Below the pieces are notes generated by a model. The model was not told the origin of the DNA and searched no databases. It saw only the letters and a program-made list of their open reading frames with translations. Shown here in pieces: positions 10,973-19,386 of a DNA stretch of 64,000 nucleotides; positions within the stretch are counted from its first letter, which is position 1; every line of letters begins with the position of its first letter. Position numbers and translations under genes: made by a program. The stretch covers positions 659,479 to 723,478 of the forward strand of contig NZ_KB913034.1 in NCBI RefSeq assembly GCF_000384195.1, written 5' to 3'. This DNA is from Allobaculum stercoricanis DSM 13633 (lineage in GTDB: Bacteria > Bacillota_I > Bacilli_A > Erysipelotrichales > Erysipelotrichaceae).

Positions 10973-11097
10973 ATCTTTTTCCTCCATTCTTTCTATTACG
11001 GCCTTTAATATAGCCATGTAGTTCAATAGATAAAACGGGCAAATACTATGCAAATGGGAGATATGGGACAAATCTAGGCATCTGATGAAGAAAATAT

Positions 11098-11121
11098 TGG
11101 ACAAAGCTTTATGATTGTCCG
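11098..11121. promoter_or_regulatory. Candidate operator of the TetR-type regulator
   Basis: Inverted repeat ggacaa-N10-ttgtcc lies between the divergent regulator and the export operon, the usual place for a TetR-family autoregulatory site. A further gggaca half-site lies about 32 bp to the left. Confidence 0.5.
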
Positions 11122-11183
11122 TAGAAAAATTTATCAGTCAGCTGTGTAATAAGTTGCCAGGTAAATGTGGAGGAAAAAACACA

Positions 11184-11765
11184 ATGACCAATGAAGAATT
11201 GTCACTCAAAACCAAGCAATCGCTTGCCCAAGCACTGAAACAGGAAATGAAGCATAAACAACTTTCTAAAATCACTATTACGGAATTGTGTGATGTCTGT
11301 CAGATCAATAGAAAGACGTTTTATTATCACTTTGAAGACATCTATGATCTTTTGAAATGGACTTTGGAACAAGAAGCGATAGAAGTGGTCAAGAATTTTG
11401 ATTTGGTCGTCAATACGGAAGAGGCCTTACGCTTTGTTATGGCATATGCGGATGAAAATAAAGACATTATTAACAGTGCTTTAGATTCTATGGGCCATGA
11501 AGAGATTCAACGCTTTTTCTATAATGATTTATTTGATGTGATTTATGGAGCGATTGAAGAAGGGGAATACGATTTGAAAATTGTAGTGGATCCGCAATTC
11601 AAAAACTTTTTAGCAGCGTTTTATACAGAAGCGTCCGCAGGTATTTTGATTGAATGGGTTAAAAATAGGATGAAACAAGATAAAGAAACAGTGATCAAAA
11701 GTCTTTTATCGATTTATACAGTTTCCATTCCGGCAGTTTTATTAGAAAACAAACTTTCAAACTAG
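11184..11765 (+). CDS. TetR/AcrR family transcriptional regulator
   Basis: This 193-residue regulator has an N-terminal helix-turn-helix (about 20-50: 'KITITELCDVCQINRKTFYYHFEDIYDLL') and a helical ligand domain of the DhaS-like TetR_C type. The ATG at 11184 is preferred over an upstream alternative because GGAGG lies just before it. It is divergent from the export operon, so repression of that operon with release by a ligand is the standard expectation. The ligand is unknown. Confidence 0.9.
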   Translation: MTNEELSLKTKQSLAQALKQEMKHKQLSKITITELCDVCQINRKTFYYHFEDIYDLLKWTLEQEAIEVVKNFDLVVNTEEALRFVMAYADENKDIINSALDSMGHEEIQRFFYNDLFDVIYGAIEEGEYDLKIVVDPQFKNFLAAFYTEASAGILIEWVKNRMKQDKETVIKSLLSIYTVSIPAVLLENKLSN

Positions 11766-11867
11766 CTCTTTACAAATGCCCATTTGCTTAACCTACAAAG
11801 ATTGTTATAGGACAATGGATTTGCGTGTCGTTAATAGGCGAAACTTATCTTTAAATGGGGAAAACAA

Positions 11868-11910
11868 AAATGCTATGCAATGAGAAAATCCTTTTGCATA
11901 GCATTTTTTC
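11868..11910. terminator. Bidirectional terminator
   Basis: The stem atgctatgcaa / ttgcatagcat is followed by six T residues on the plus strand and preceded by an A-rich run, so it can serve the regulator gene on the left and the minus-strand gene on the right. Confidence 0.75.
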
Positions 11911-11952
11911 TTGATTGAGAATAAATTTTGGATCGGGAACGATGGATTAAGA

Positions 11953-12432
11953 TTAGGATTTGAAGTCTGGCGTGTCTTTTTTATTGGCATCATTTTTATG
12001 ATGAATAACATGAGAAGAAGCTTTGTTCAAATTCGCACTTGTTTTAGTGATAAAAGAAGAAATCGCATTCGATAAGCTACTTACCCAATCTTGTTCATTC
12101 TTCGGTTCTTCTAAATTTAAATTTGGATCAGGCAATGTTGTTGGCAAAAGAAAGTGCTTTTTTTGCTCGATCATATCCAAATCCCTTTGTTTGGAAGCAA
12201 TGACTTCAAGCGTGATTTGCAGTTCGACGCCTAATTTTTGAATCTCTTCATCGGTATCTTCAATAACATGTTTATAATGAGTGATCACCATCGATTCAAT
12301 CCACTTTTTAAGTGGATTGGTCTCTTGATCTTTTAATTCGGTATAGCTTTTGATTTTATTTTCGGCTTTTTGAATGGCACGTTCTTTAAGATGAATGCTC
12401 TCAATGATTCGTTCTTTTTCATTTTCTATCAT
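11953..12432 (-). CDS. Hypothetical coiled-coil protein
   Basis: This 159-residue soluble protein is dominated by a charged helical region (about 1-95, with heptad-like spacing in KERIIESIHLKERAIQKAENKI and DTDEEIQKLGVELQ). A proline/asparagine-rich linker (LPDPNLNLEEPKNE) and a short amphipathic helix (WVSSLSNAISSFI) follow before a polar tail. The family is not recognised. The start has a fair ribosome site (ggaaggtg). It is monocistronic between two terminators. The linker plus amphipathic helix might mediate a membrane or protein contact, which is a guess. Confidence 0.75.
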   Translation of the reverse strand: MIENEKERIIESIHLKERAIQKAENKIKSYTELKDQETNPLKKWIESMVITHYKHVIEDTDEEIQKLGVELQITLEVIASKQRDLDMIEQKKHFLLPTTLPDPNLNLEEPKNEQDWVSSLSNAISSFITKTSANLNKASSHVIHHKNDANKKDTPDFKS

Positions 12433-12587
12433 TCAAATCACCTTCCTTTTGTGTAATGTCTTTTTTTAATTTTAAACCTATTTATCGTATTTTATGGGAT
12501 CTTTGAAAAATAAAGTATGGATTCTATGAAATAAAACTTAAATGGGTTACATTTTGCGAGAATCAACAGTTCACTTTGATCAATAAT

Positions 12588-12622
12588 AAAAATGCAGAAT
12601 GGAGAAATCATCCATTCTGCAT
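12588..12622 (-). terminator. Terminator after the mgtE pair
   Basis: The stem atgcagaatgga / tccattctgcat reads into a T-rich tract on the minus strand, just beyond the stop of the distal mgtE. Confidence 0.85.
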
Positions 12623-12646
12623 ACATTTGAATCATGAAGATTTGGA

Positions 12647-14158
12647 CTATGCTAGATGCAAGAATTGTAAAAGGAATAACCAAGCTAGTCCATAGTAGGT
12701 AACGACACCGACCATATCGTTGACTGTTGTAATCAATGGTCCACTGGCAACGGCAGGATCGACACCAATTTTTTTGAAGAATAATGGAATTGTGGTTCCT
12801 GTTAAAGAAGAGATAACCATGGAAACCCACAAAGCAACGCCGATGCAAAGGGAAATCGCATAAGCTTGATCCCAAACATAACCTTTGAAGAAGTGGATAT
12901 ATACACCAAGTGATGCACCAGCAACAAGACCGATGATCAACCCATTGGTAATCCCGACGCGAAGTTCTTTCCAAATTAATGAGAACTTCTGTTTGCGATC
13001 TAATGTTTCATCCATTAAAACACGGATCGTTACGGCTAGTGATTGCGTACCGGCGTTTCCGGACATCCCTAGAATCAAGGACTGGAATGCCATGATGACG
13101 GTCAATTGAGCCACGACACCTTCAAATAAGGAAACGACTACGGAAACGATTAAGCCAAGGAATAATAAGATGACAAGCCAAGGTAAACGTTTCTTTAAAG
13201 ATTGAGATAAAGATTCTTCTAAATCTTCTTCAGCGACTAAACCGGCAAGCTTGGCGTAGTCTTCTCCCATTTCTTCATCCATGACTTCTAACAAGTCTTG
13301 GGAAGTAATGGCCCCTAATAACAAGTTGTCATTGTTCAAAATAGGGATGGAGTCTTCATTATAGTCTTTTAATTCTTCAACGACTTTATCAATAGGTTCA
13401 TTGGCATATAAGTAAGGGTAACTTGTGACAATGATTTCTTCTAAAGGCGTATCTGGTTTTTCGATAATTAAATCTTTTAAGTTTACAGCACCATAGTACA
13501 TCCCATTTTCATCATGGACATAAATGGTGGTGATATTGTCGTTTTCTGGAGCTTGGCGAATTAAATCACGCATAGCTTCGCGAACGGTTAATCCTTTGGC
13601 AACTTCGATGTAGTTAGTTGTCATTTTTGAACCGATCTCATCTTCATCATAAGAGAAGATCACAGAAATTTTCTTACGAACTTCAGGTTCCAATAATTCA
13701 AGAATGATTTCGCTTCTTTCTTTATCGAATCCTTTTAATAAGTCGGCTGCTTTGTCTGTTTCCATTTCATTGAAAATGGCAATGACTTTACGGATGTTCA
13801 TCTCACTTAAAAAGCGAGCTTGATCTTGATCATCCATATACTCGATAATTTCAGCAAGTTGTTCTGTATCGAGCATTTTATAAAGCTTTTCACGTTCAAA
13901 TGAAGTCATGCTGTTGAATGCTTCAGAAATGTCATAAGCATGATATTCATCGAGTTTTTCTCGTAAAAGTTTAGGGGAGTTGACGTTACGAACTAACTCT
14001 AAAATTTCGCTTTCATAGTCAGGACGAGAGTGGATGACGTCTTCTTCTAATTCTTTTGTTTCTGTTTTATCTTGAGTTTTGGATTCAATAAGTTCATTGG
14101 AATGGGTTTGTTCAAGATCTTGTTTTGCATCCAATTTTTCTTTTAAATCGTTCATCAT
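12647..14158 (-). CDS. mgtE: Magnesium transporter MgtE, second copy
   Basis: This 503-residue Mg2+ channel has a longer acidic N-terminal extension (about 1-45, rich in Glu, Lys and Thr), then the MgtE N-domain (about 50-150), a pair of CBS domains (about 165-295) and a five-helix membrane domain (about 325-500). The membrane part contains 'GMSGNAGTQSLAVTIRVL' and 'ASGPLITTVNDMVGVVTYY', the family pore signature. CBS/N-domain Mg2+ binding gates the channel in the family. It is 12 bases downstream of a close paralogue and presumably cotranscribed. Confidence 0.94.
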   Translation of the reverse strand: MMNDLKEKLDAKQDLEQTHSNELIESKTQDKTETKELEEDVIHSRPDYESEILELVRNVNSPKLLREKLDEYHAYDISEAFNSMTSFEREKLYKMLDTEQLAEIIEYMDDQDQARFLSEMNIRKVIAIFNEMETDKAADLLKGFDKERSEIILELLEPEVRKKISVIFSYDEDEIGSKMTTNYIEVAKGLTVREAMRDLIRQAPENDNITTIYVHDENGMYYGAVNLKDLIIEKPDTPLEEIIVTSYPYLYANEPIDKVVEELKDYNEDSIPILNNDNLLLGAITSQDLLEVMDEEMGEDYAKLAGLVAEEDLEESLSQSLKKRLPWLVILLFLGLIVSVVVSLFEGVVAQLTVIMAFQSLILGMSGNAGTQSLAVTIRVLMDETLDRKQKFSLIWKELRVGITNGLIIGLVAGASLGVYIHFFKGYVWDQAYAISLCIGVALWVSMVISSLTGTTIPLFFKKIGVDPAVASGPLITTVNDMVGVVTYYGLAWLFLLQFLHLA

Positions 14159-14170
14159 CTACACCCCTTT

Positions 14171-15601
14171 CTATAATTGCATCACTTGAATTAAGAAGAA
14201 CCAAACCATTGAATAGTAGGTGGTTGCTCCAATCAAGTCGTTTAAAGTTGTAATCAATGGACCACTAGCTGCAGCAGGGTCAACTTTGATCATTTGGAAG
14301 AAAATTGGAATGACCGTTCCAGTAAAGGAAGAGATCACCATCGCAACGACCATCGCACAACTAATGCATGTTGCGATCGCATAAGATTGATCCCAGGCAA
14401 AGCCATTAAAGAAGTGAATGAATGCACCTAAAACAACGGCGGATCCACTTCCGATAATAACCCCGTTGGTCAAACCGGTTTTAACTTCTTTACCAATTAA
14501 ATATAATTTTTGTTTTTTCGTGACGTTTGGATCCGCTAAAACACGAATAGAAACGGCTAGAGATTGGGTTCCGACGTTTCCGGCCATGTCCAAAATCAAA
14601 GATTGGAAGACAAGCGCAACCGTTAATTTGGCAACGACGGATTCGAATAGAGAAATGACACCCGAAACTAAAAGGGATAAAACTAACAATAATAAAAGCC
14701 AAGGTGTACGTTTTTTGATGGATTCGAATGTCGTTTCGTCTAAGTCTTCTTGAGCAGATAAACCGGCTAACTTAGCGTAGTCTTCATCCATCTCACGAGC
14801 AAAAACTTCCAGTAAGTTTTGTTTTGTGATAATCCCTTCGATTTGGTTATCGTTATTTAAAACAGGGATGGAATCTTCGGCATAATCTTTTAAATCTTCC
14901 ATCAAGGAGTCAATCGTTTCGTTAGCATAAACGATCGGGAAGTTGACCTCGATAATATCTTCAAGTTCGGTCGAATCAGCGCGAGCTGCAAATAAATCTT
15001 GAATGCGGATGGCACCATAATAAAGATCATTTTCATCGACGACATAAAGAATAGATAAGTTATCCGTATCTGTTTCGCGAACTTGATTGCGCAAAGCGCG
15101 CATAGTGTCTTTGATATCGTAGTAATGAGGGATTTTGATAAAATCTGTCGACATTTGCGAACCAATTTCTTCATCACTATAGGCGTTGATTCGCTTAATC
15201 ATCTTTCGAGTATCCGCATCAAGTAGTTCGAAAATAACATCACGTCTAGTTTTGGATAGACGCTTTAAAATTTGACCTGCATCTTGCGGTTCCATTTCCG
15301 ATAAAATGGAAAGACTTTTTTTGATGTTAATCTCATTTAAGTACTCCACCTGCTCATCCATTTCTAAATATGGAATGATTTCAGCTAAGCGGTCCGTATC
15401 GAGAAGTTTAAAAAGCTTATCCCGACTTGCGTCATCAAGTTTTGTGAAGGCGATCGCAATATCGTTAGCGTGGAATGCTTCTAGTTCTTCGCGCAATGCT
15501 TTTGGAGATAACGTTTTTTGAATCAAATCGAGAATTTGATTTTCATAGTCTGGACGCTGTTGCTGAAGGGTGTTTGTTGCAGGAGTTTGTTGTTCTGTCA
15601 T
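14171..15601 (-). CDS. mgtE: Magnesium transporter MgtE, first copy
   Basis: This 476-residue paralogue of the next gene has the same N-domain, two CBS domains and five-helix pore domain. The pore signature is altered: 'DMAGNVGTQSLAVSIRVL' where the partner has 'GMSGNAGTQSLAVTIRVL', and 'AASGPLITTLNDLIGATTYY' closes the protein. It begins with a short polar tail and has a good ribosome site (aaggagaagaacg). MgtE forms homodimers; adjacent diverged copies raise the possibility of heterodimers or of different ion ranges. Confidence 0.94.
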   Translation of the reverse strand: MTEQQTPATNTLQQQRPDYENQILDLIQKTLSPKALREELEAFHANDIAIAFTKLDDASRDKLFKLLDTDRLAEIIPYLEMDEQVEYLNEINIKKSLSILSEMEPQDAGQILKRLSKTRRDVIFELLDADTRKMIKRINAYSDEEIGSQMSTDFIKIPHYYDIKDTMRALRNQVRETDTDNLSILYVVDENDLYYGAIRIQDLFAARADSTELEDIIEVNFPIVYANETIDSLMEDLKDYAEDSIPVLNNDNQIEGIITKQNLLEVFAREMDEDYAKLAGLSAQEDLDETTFESIKKRTPWLLLLLVLSLLVSGVISLFESVVAKLTVALVFQSLILDMAGNVGTQSLAVSIRVLADPNVTKKQKLYLIGKEVKTGLTNGVIIGSGSAVVLGAFIHFFNGFAWDQSYAIATCISCAMVVAMVISSFTGTVIPIFFQMIKVDPAAASGPLITTLNDLIGATTYYSMVWFFLIQVMQL

Positions 15602-16418
15602 CGTTCTTCTCCTTTCAACAATTGTGCATCATCAGAAAACCGAGAATTCAAATTAAAATGTTCCAATTGTTCATCTTGTGCTGCGATAAGCGCAGATCAG
15701 ACTGATTGTCGAGAAAAGTGCTAGATGGACAAAAACAAATCATTTTGAAATCGGGTTTTGCATAAAAATCTAGTTTGAATCTAGATCATTGGTGTCGATC
15801 TTTAAGACTTCAAATCTAGAAAGAATATAGGAAAGATCAATCGCAAGTATGATCGGCTTAATCCGATCAATACATTCGATTTTTCGTTGGGGTTAAAATT
15901 GAAAAAGACAAACAAAAAGGGAAAATGATGAATAGCTCTGTGATATTCAATATCCAAGAGATCAGTAAAATGGATGTTCATCCACAAAGAAATATTCAAT
16001 CATTTACAAAGAAAAATATTTGTGAGTCAATTGAACCCCAATCAACACAAATGTCGCATCCGGAGCTGGATCATCATTATTTAACATTGGGGTCACCTCA
16101 CTTTCGTTCTCTATTATAGACTAAATAGGGTAAAATCGATGTGATAATCTCCCCATAAATTGAAAAATTTTTGTAAAAAATATCGATTGTTTGGCAACGA
16201 AAAAAACACCTATATATATGGATCAGCACATTTTACAATGAAGTGAGAAACATTCATTCCGAATCGAAATGGATTTCGTTATAATGCTAACATTGCGCAA
16301 AAATGAGAATGTGCAAAAATAAACTTGAACCGATCAAGGGACAAGGTTGAAACAAAAAGGATTTGAATGGCCAATGACCATTCACTTTAAACAATAGAAA
16401 ATCTGGAGGTAAATAAAT
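15602..16418. other. 816-bp non-coding stretch between mgtE and rlmD
   Basis: No convincing gene is present; a 64-codon frame at 15925-16119 lacks a protein-like composition. Visible structures are a 6-bp-arm hairpin with a T tract on the minus strand at 15764-15786, an inverted repeat gatcgg-N6-ccgatc at 15850-15867, the larger foldable element at 16022-16101, and a possible plus-strand -10 (tataat) near 16280 for rlmD. Confidence 0.6.
16022..16101. promoter_or_regulatory. Foldable element, possible cis-regulatory RNA for mgtE
   Basis: The element has nested complementarity: an outer gtgag / ctcac stem, then accccaat / attggggt, enclosing a loop that contains atcc-ggagct-ggat. It is therefore an 80-nt closed structure with internal loops. 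On the minus strand it lies about 420 bases upstream of mgtE, and a weak terminator-like hairpin lies between them, an arrangement compatible with a leader RNA. It does not match the M-box consensus as I know it. Orientation and function are unknown. Confidence 0.35.
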
Positions 16419-17588
16419 ATGAAATGTCCAGTAGGAAAATTATGCGGAGGATGCGAATATCTTCCAATTGAATATGCAAAACAAGGAGCACTCAAACATC
16501 AAGCAGTTTGTGATTTGCTAGAACAAAATAAATTACATTTGAATGTTAATCCAGTTCACATGGCAAAATCTCCTGTTAGCTATCGCAACAAAGTGATTTA
16601 TGGCTTTGCTAAAGATCGCAATAAGAAAGTTTATAGCGGATTATATGTCCCAAAATCCCATCGTGTGATCAACTCAAAAGGCTGCAAGATGCAACCTAGA
16701 ATTGTGAATGAAATCCTCGACGAAATCACAACTTTAGTCGACTCGATGAAAATCCAGTTATATTCTCCAAAAACAGGAACTGGATTATTAAGACATGTCA
16801 TGATTCGTTATGCTAAGGCAACGGATCAAGTGATGGTTGTCTTTGTCACAGCCGCAAGAGAATTTCCATCACGCAAAAATTTGGTCAATGCTTTACGCCA
16901 AAAATTCCCACAGATCAAAACAATTGTTCAAAATGTCAATTCTCGCGATACATCCATCGTTATGCAAGATCAAACTTTGTTGTTATATGGTGATGGCAAA
17001 ATTACCGATGAACTTTGTGGCATGAAAATCACATTCGATTCTTCATCGTTCTACCAAATCCATCATGACCAATGCGAAGTGCTCTATAACTTAGCTAAAG
17101 AAATGTTGGATTTAAAACCAACAGATGAAGTTCTCGATACGTATTGTGGTGTAGGAACAATTGGTTTATCTTTAGCAGACGCTTGTAAACAAGTGACTGG
17201 TGTCGAAATTAATAAACAGGCCATTGAAAATGCGCGCTTTAACGCAAAACAAAACCATATTAAAAATATTCGCTTTTTAGCGATGGATTCGACTCGCTTT
17301 ATGCAAGAAGCAGCGCGCAACCATAAACCATATAATGCGATTATCCTTGACCCACCACGCGCTGGGACAAGTATGGAATTTATTAAATCCGCTTGTTCTT
17401 TAAAACCAGAAAAGATTCTGTATATTTCTTGTGATCCAAAAACGCAAGCTCGTGACTTACGACAATTTGCGCAAAATGGATATCGTGGTCAAGTGATGGA
17501 ACTTGTGGATATGTTCCCTTATACAAAACATGTGGAAAGCTTAGTGCTTTTGACTCCATATAAACCGAAAAATAAAAAACGTAGATAA
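16419..17588 (+). CDS. rlmD: 23S rRNA (uracil-C5)-methyltransferase, RlmD/RumA family
   Basis: This 389-residue SAM-dependent RNA methyltransferase has an N-terminal 4Fe-4S cysteine cluster (C3, C9, C12 in 'CPVGKLCGGC', and a fourth Cys in 'NSKGCKMQ' about residue 88). 'FDSSSFYQIH' and the SAM site 'VLDTYCGVGTIGLSL' precede 'LDPPRAGTS' and the catalytic loop 'ISCDPKTQARDL'. The usual N-terminal TRAM domain is absent, so the start is right at the Fe-S motif; the ribosome site ctggaggtaaat confirms it. Bacillota members (RlmCD) may modify two uracils, so the exact target is uncertain. A diverged copy of its last codons and terminator occurs at 22.1 kb. Confidence 0.9.
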   Translation: MKCPVGKLCGGCEYLPIEYAKQGALKHQAVCDLLEQNKLHLNVNPVHMAKSPVSYRNKVIYGFAKDRNKKVYSGLYVPKSHRVINSKGCKMQPRIVNEILDEITTLVDSMKIQLYSPKTGTGLLRHVMIRYAKATDQVMVVFVTAAREFPSRKNLVNALRQKFPQIKTIVQNVNSRDTSIVMQDQTLLLYGDGKITDELCGMKITFDSSSFYQIHHDQCEVLYNLAKEMLDLKPTDEVLDTYCGVGTIGLSLADACKQVTGVEINKQAIENARFNAKQNHIKNIRFLAMDSTRFMQEAARNHKPYNAIILDPPRAGTSMEFIKSACSLKPEKILYISCDPKTQARDLRQFAQNGYRGQVMELVDMFPYTKHVESLVLLTPYKPKNKKRR

Positions 17589-17632
17589 GTAAATGTTAAA
17601 AAGAGATGTAGGCTTTGGCTTACATCTCTTTT
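17542..17632 (+). repeat. Left copy of the rlmD 3'-end direct repeat
   Basis: The last 15 codons of rlmD plus its terminator are repeated at about 22091-22176, with an identical core around 'aaaaataaaaaacg' and 'aaatgttaaaaagagatg'. The two copies bracket the fic/Mef island. Confidence 0.8.
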
Positions 17633-17634
17633 TA
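17597..17634 (+). terminator. Terminator of rlmD
   Basis: The stem aaaagagatgtaggc / gcttacatctcttttt (imperfect) is followed by a T run, nine bases after the stop codon. A near copy lies at 22147-22182. Confidence 0.88.
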
Positions 17635-17802
17635 AGTGAAGCGAAAAGTACGTTCAATATGATAAATTATTGATACTTTATATAGGACATGTATTCATGC
17701 AGGTAAGTTTTGAATAAGATTTCTATAAGCGCAAAGAAATTGAAAAAGAGTAGAAAGATAATCGTTTATAAATATTTGTAACAGGCAGTGAGGTGATACG
17801 TT

Positions 17803-18564
17803 GTGAATAGAGATCCGTTTGAAGAATATATGAAAGAATCAGAGCCGGGAAAACGGGACAAGGGTTATGCGTGGCATACGGCTATTGGCTTGCAGGCAGT
17901 TGACGGACTCAAAACGTCAAACTATTTAGTACAGACGGCTGTTCGCAATATTGAAGGAGAAATTACCTTTGAGCAAGCCAAAGCGCTTTTGCAAAGTTAT
18001 TATGAGCAGAATCCGGTTTCTGATTTAAATGATCGCACCGAGGAAGCGGATAAAGTCGCTGCTCGAATTGCGAGACTACTTTCAGAAAAAGCGTTCAGCT
18101 TTACACCAAATGAGTATCTTTCCATTCACAGGAAGTTGTTTACTGGAATTTATTCTCATGCTGGATGTATTCGAGACTATAACATTACGAAAAAAGAATG
18201 GGTATTAAATGTCGCAACCGTACTATATGGAAGTGCTACGGAGTTACAGGCAACGCTTGATTACGATTTTTCACAGGAAAAGATGTTTTCCTATAAGAAT
18301 TTGACGATGAATGAAATGATTCATCACCTTGCACTATTTGTGTCTAGACTATGGCAGATTCACGTGTTTGGTGAAGGAAATACGCGAACGACAGCAGTGT
18401 TTTTTATCAAGTATTTACGGACACTAGGTTTCGAAGTGACCAATGATATTTTTGCCAAGAACGCCTGGTATTTTAGAAATGCATTGGTTCGGGCAAACTA
18501 TAATGATTTAAAAAACGGTATTCACGAAACGACAGAGTACCTTGAGTTGTTTTTACATAATCTT
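17803..18564 (+). pseudogene. Fic-family AMP-transferase gene, N-terminal part, interrupted
   Basis: These 254 codons encode an N-terminal extension containing 'VRNIEGEITFEQAKALLQSYYE' segments typical of Fic-regulating helices, then the Fic domain. Its active-site motif is 'HVFGEGNTRTT' (about residues 187-197), a variant of HPFxxGNGR with Val for Pro and Thr for the second Gly, so catalytic competence is doubtful. Family proteins transfer AMP to target hydroxyls. At codon 254 the sequence changes to foreign DNA and the frame runs 16 codons further to a stop at 18612. The missing C-terminal part is found at 21670-22053. The start GTG at 17803 follows 'gtgaggtgatac'. Confidence 0.85.
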
Positions 18565-18612
18565 AGGTCAGTTTACAAGGAACTACACGCAGACCGTGAA
18601 ACGGGCTGCTGA

Positions 18613-19081
18613 CAACAAACGGCGCTATGCTCCCGGCTGGGTGCATAGCACCTGTTTGTTGCGGGGGTTTCCAAAGGGGGCAGCGCCCCATTTGGCACAC
18701 GACTTTGCGGAGCAAAGTGTAGTGTGTTATACGCTCTGTCGGCGTTGCCCTGAAAATACCGTTGCCGCCGGGGAGGGCAAGGGCATTTGACGCGGCAGGA
18801 AAGCAGGGCTTTGTTTGGGGCTGGTAAGCCGGAAACAAAGGGCTGATTTCAGCAGCAGACAGGGCGTATTATGAAAGCCCCCGTCCCTCGTCCTCCGCCC
18901 CCGGCCTATGGGACAAAAAGTCCCAAAGCTCTGGACACCGTGACCAGATGTGTGGCCACACTCCGGGAAAAGTAGCAGGACGGCAGGAAACCGTCAAGGC
19001 TGAAATGAATGGGCTGACGCCTGGCTTTGCTACTGCCCGTAAGAGATGGAAAAACAAGATGGAAAACAAGATTAAAAATGG
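18613..19081. other. GC-rich non-coding left arm of the element
   Basis: No credible gene is seen. It begins with a long nested hairpin at 18613-18661 (caacaaac / gtttgttg outside, gctatgc / gcatagc inside). It has the look of spacer DNA next to mobilisation genes in conjugative elements of gut Clostridia; this is an impression, not an alignment. Confidence 0.5.
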
Positions 19082-19111
19082 TTGACAAGTCTATCGGATG
19101 TGTGTTATACT
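19082..19111 (+). promoter_or_regulatory. Strong promoter of the Mef-like exporter
   Basis: TTGACA at 19082 and TATACT at 19106 are separated by 18 bp, near the consensus for the housekeeping sigma factor. Confidence 0.85.
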
Positions 19112-19145
19112 GTGCGACAGTTTGAGATTGGAAGGAGGCTTACGT

Positions 19146-19166
19146 GTGTTAATTTGTGTACGCTAA
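19146..19166 (+). CDS. Leader peptide upstream of the Mef-like exporter
   Basis: A GTG seven bases after GGAGG opens a six-codon frame (MLICVR, then TAA). It lies between a strong promoter and a chain of terminator-like hairpins. In macrolide-resistance genes such peptides stall the ribosome in the presence of drug and relieve attenuation. The same role is inferred here from position only; a two-codon GTG frame two bases upstream is an alternative. Confidence 0.5.
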   Translation: MLICVR

Positions 19167-19300
19167 TAAGCAATAAAAAGTAGAAGTACCTTTCCACATG
19201 ATGGTGGGCTTTTTTTGCGTGCGTATGCAAAGGAACACGTAGGTTTGACACGAGCAGTCTTTGAACTGTATCGTGGTGTTTTTTCGTGCTTTGTTGTTAT

Positions 19301-19341
19301 GCAGGCGTCTGCCCTCTCTGTGGGACAACGCCTGCTTTTTA
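19301..19341 (+). terminator. Attenuator in the exporter leader
   Basis: The perfect 8-bp stem gcaggcgt / acgcctgc is followed by five T residues, 46 bases before the exporter start. Weaker T-tailed hairpins precede it near 19193-19217 and 19250-19285. Confidence 0.75.
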
Positions 19342-19386
19342 TTGCAGAAACAAAGGAACAATGCAATAAAAAAGGAGGTTCGCATT

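Noticed and set aside
15602-15850. M-box (ykoK) magnesium riboswitch before mgtE
   Set aside because: The conserved GGUGAGGCUCC and GACGCCAAUGGGU blocks are not present on the minus strand, so the leader is not called an M-box.
15925-16119. 64-codon plus-strand frame upstream of rlmD
   Set aside because: Composition is not protein-like and it overlaps the foldable element; no family resemblance.
18563-19088. Minus- and plus-strand frames in the GC-rich left arm of the fic-inserted element
   Set aside because: They overlap a long hairpin and low-information GC-rich DNA, with no start signals or domain resemblance.
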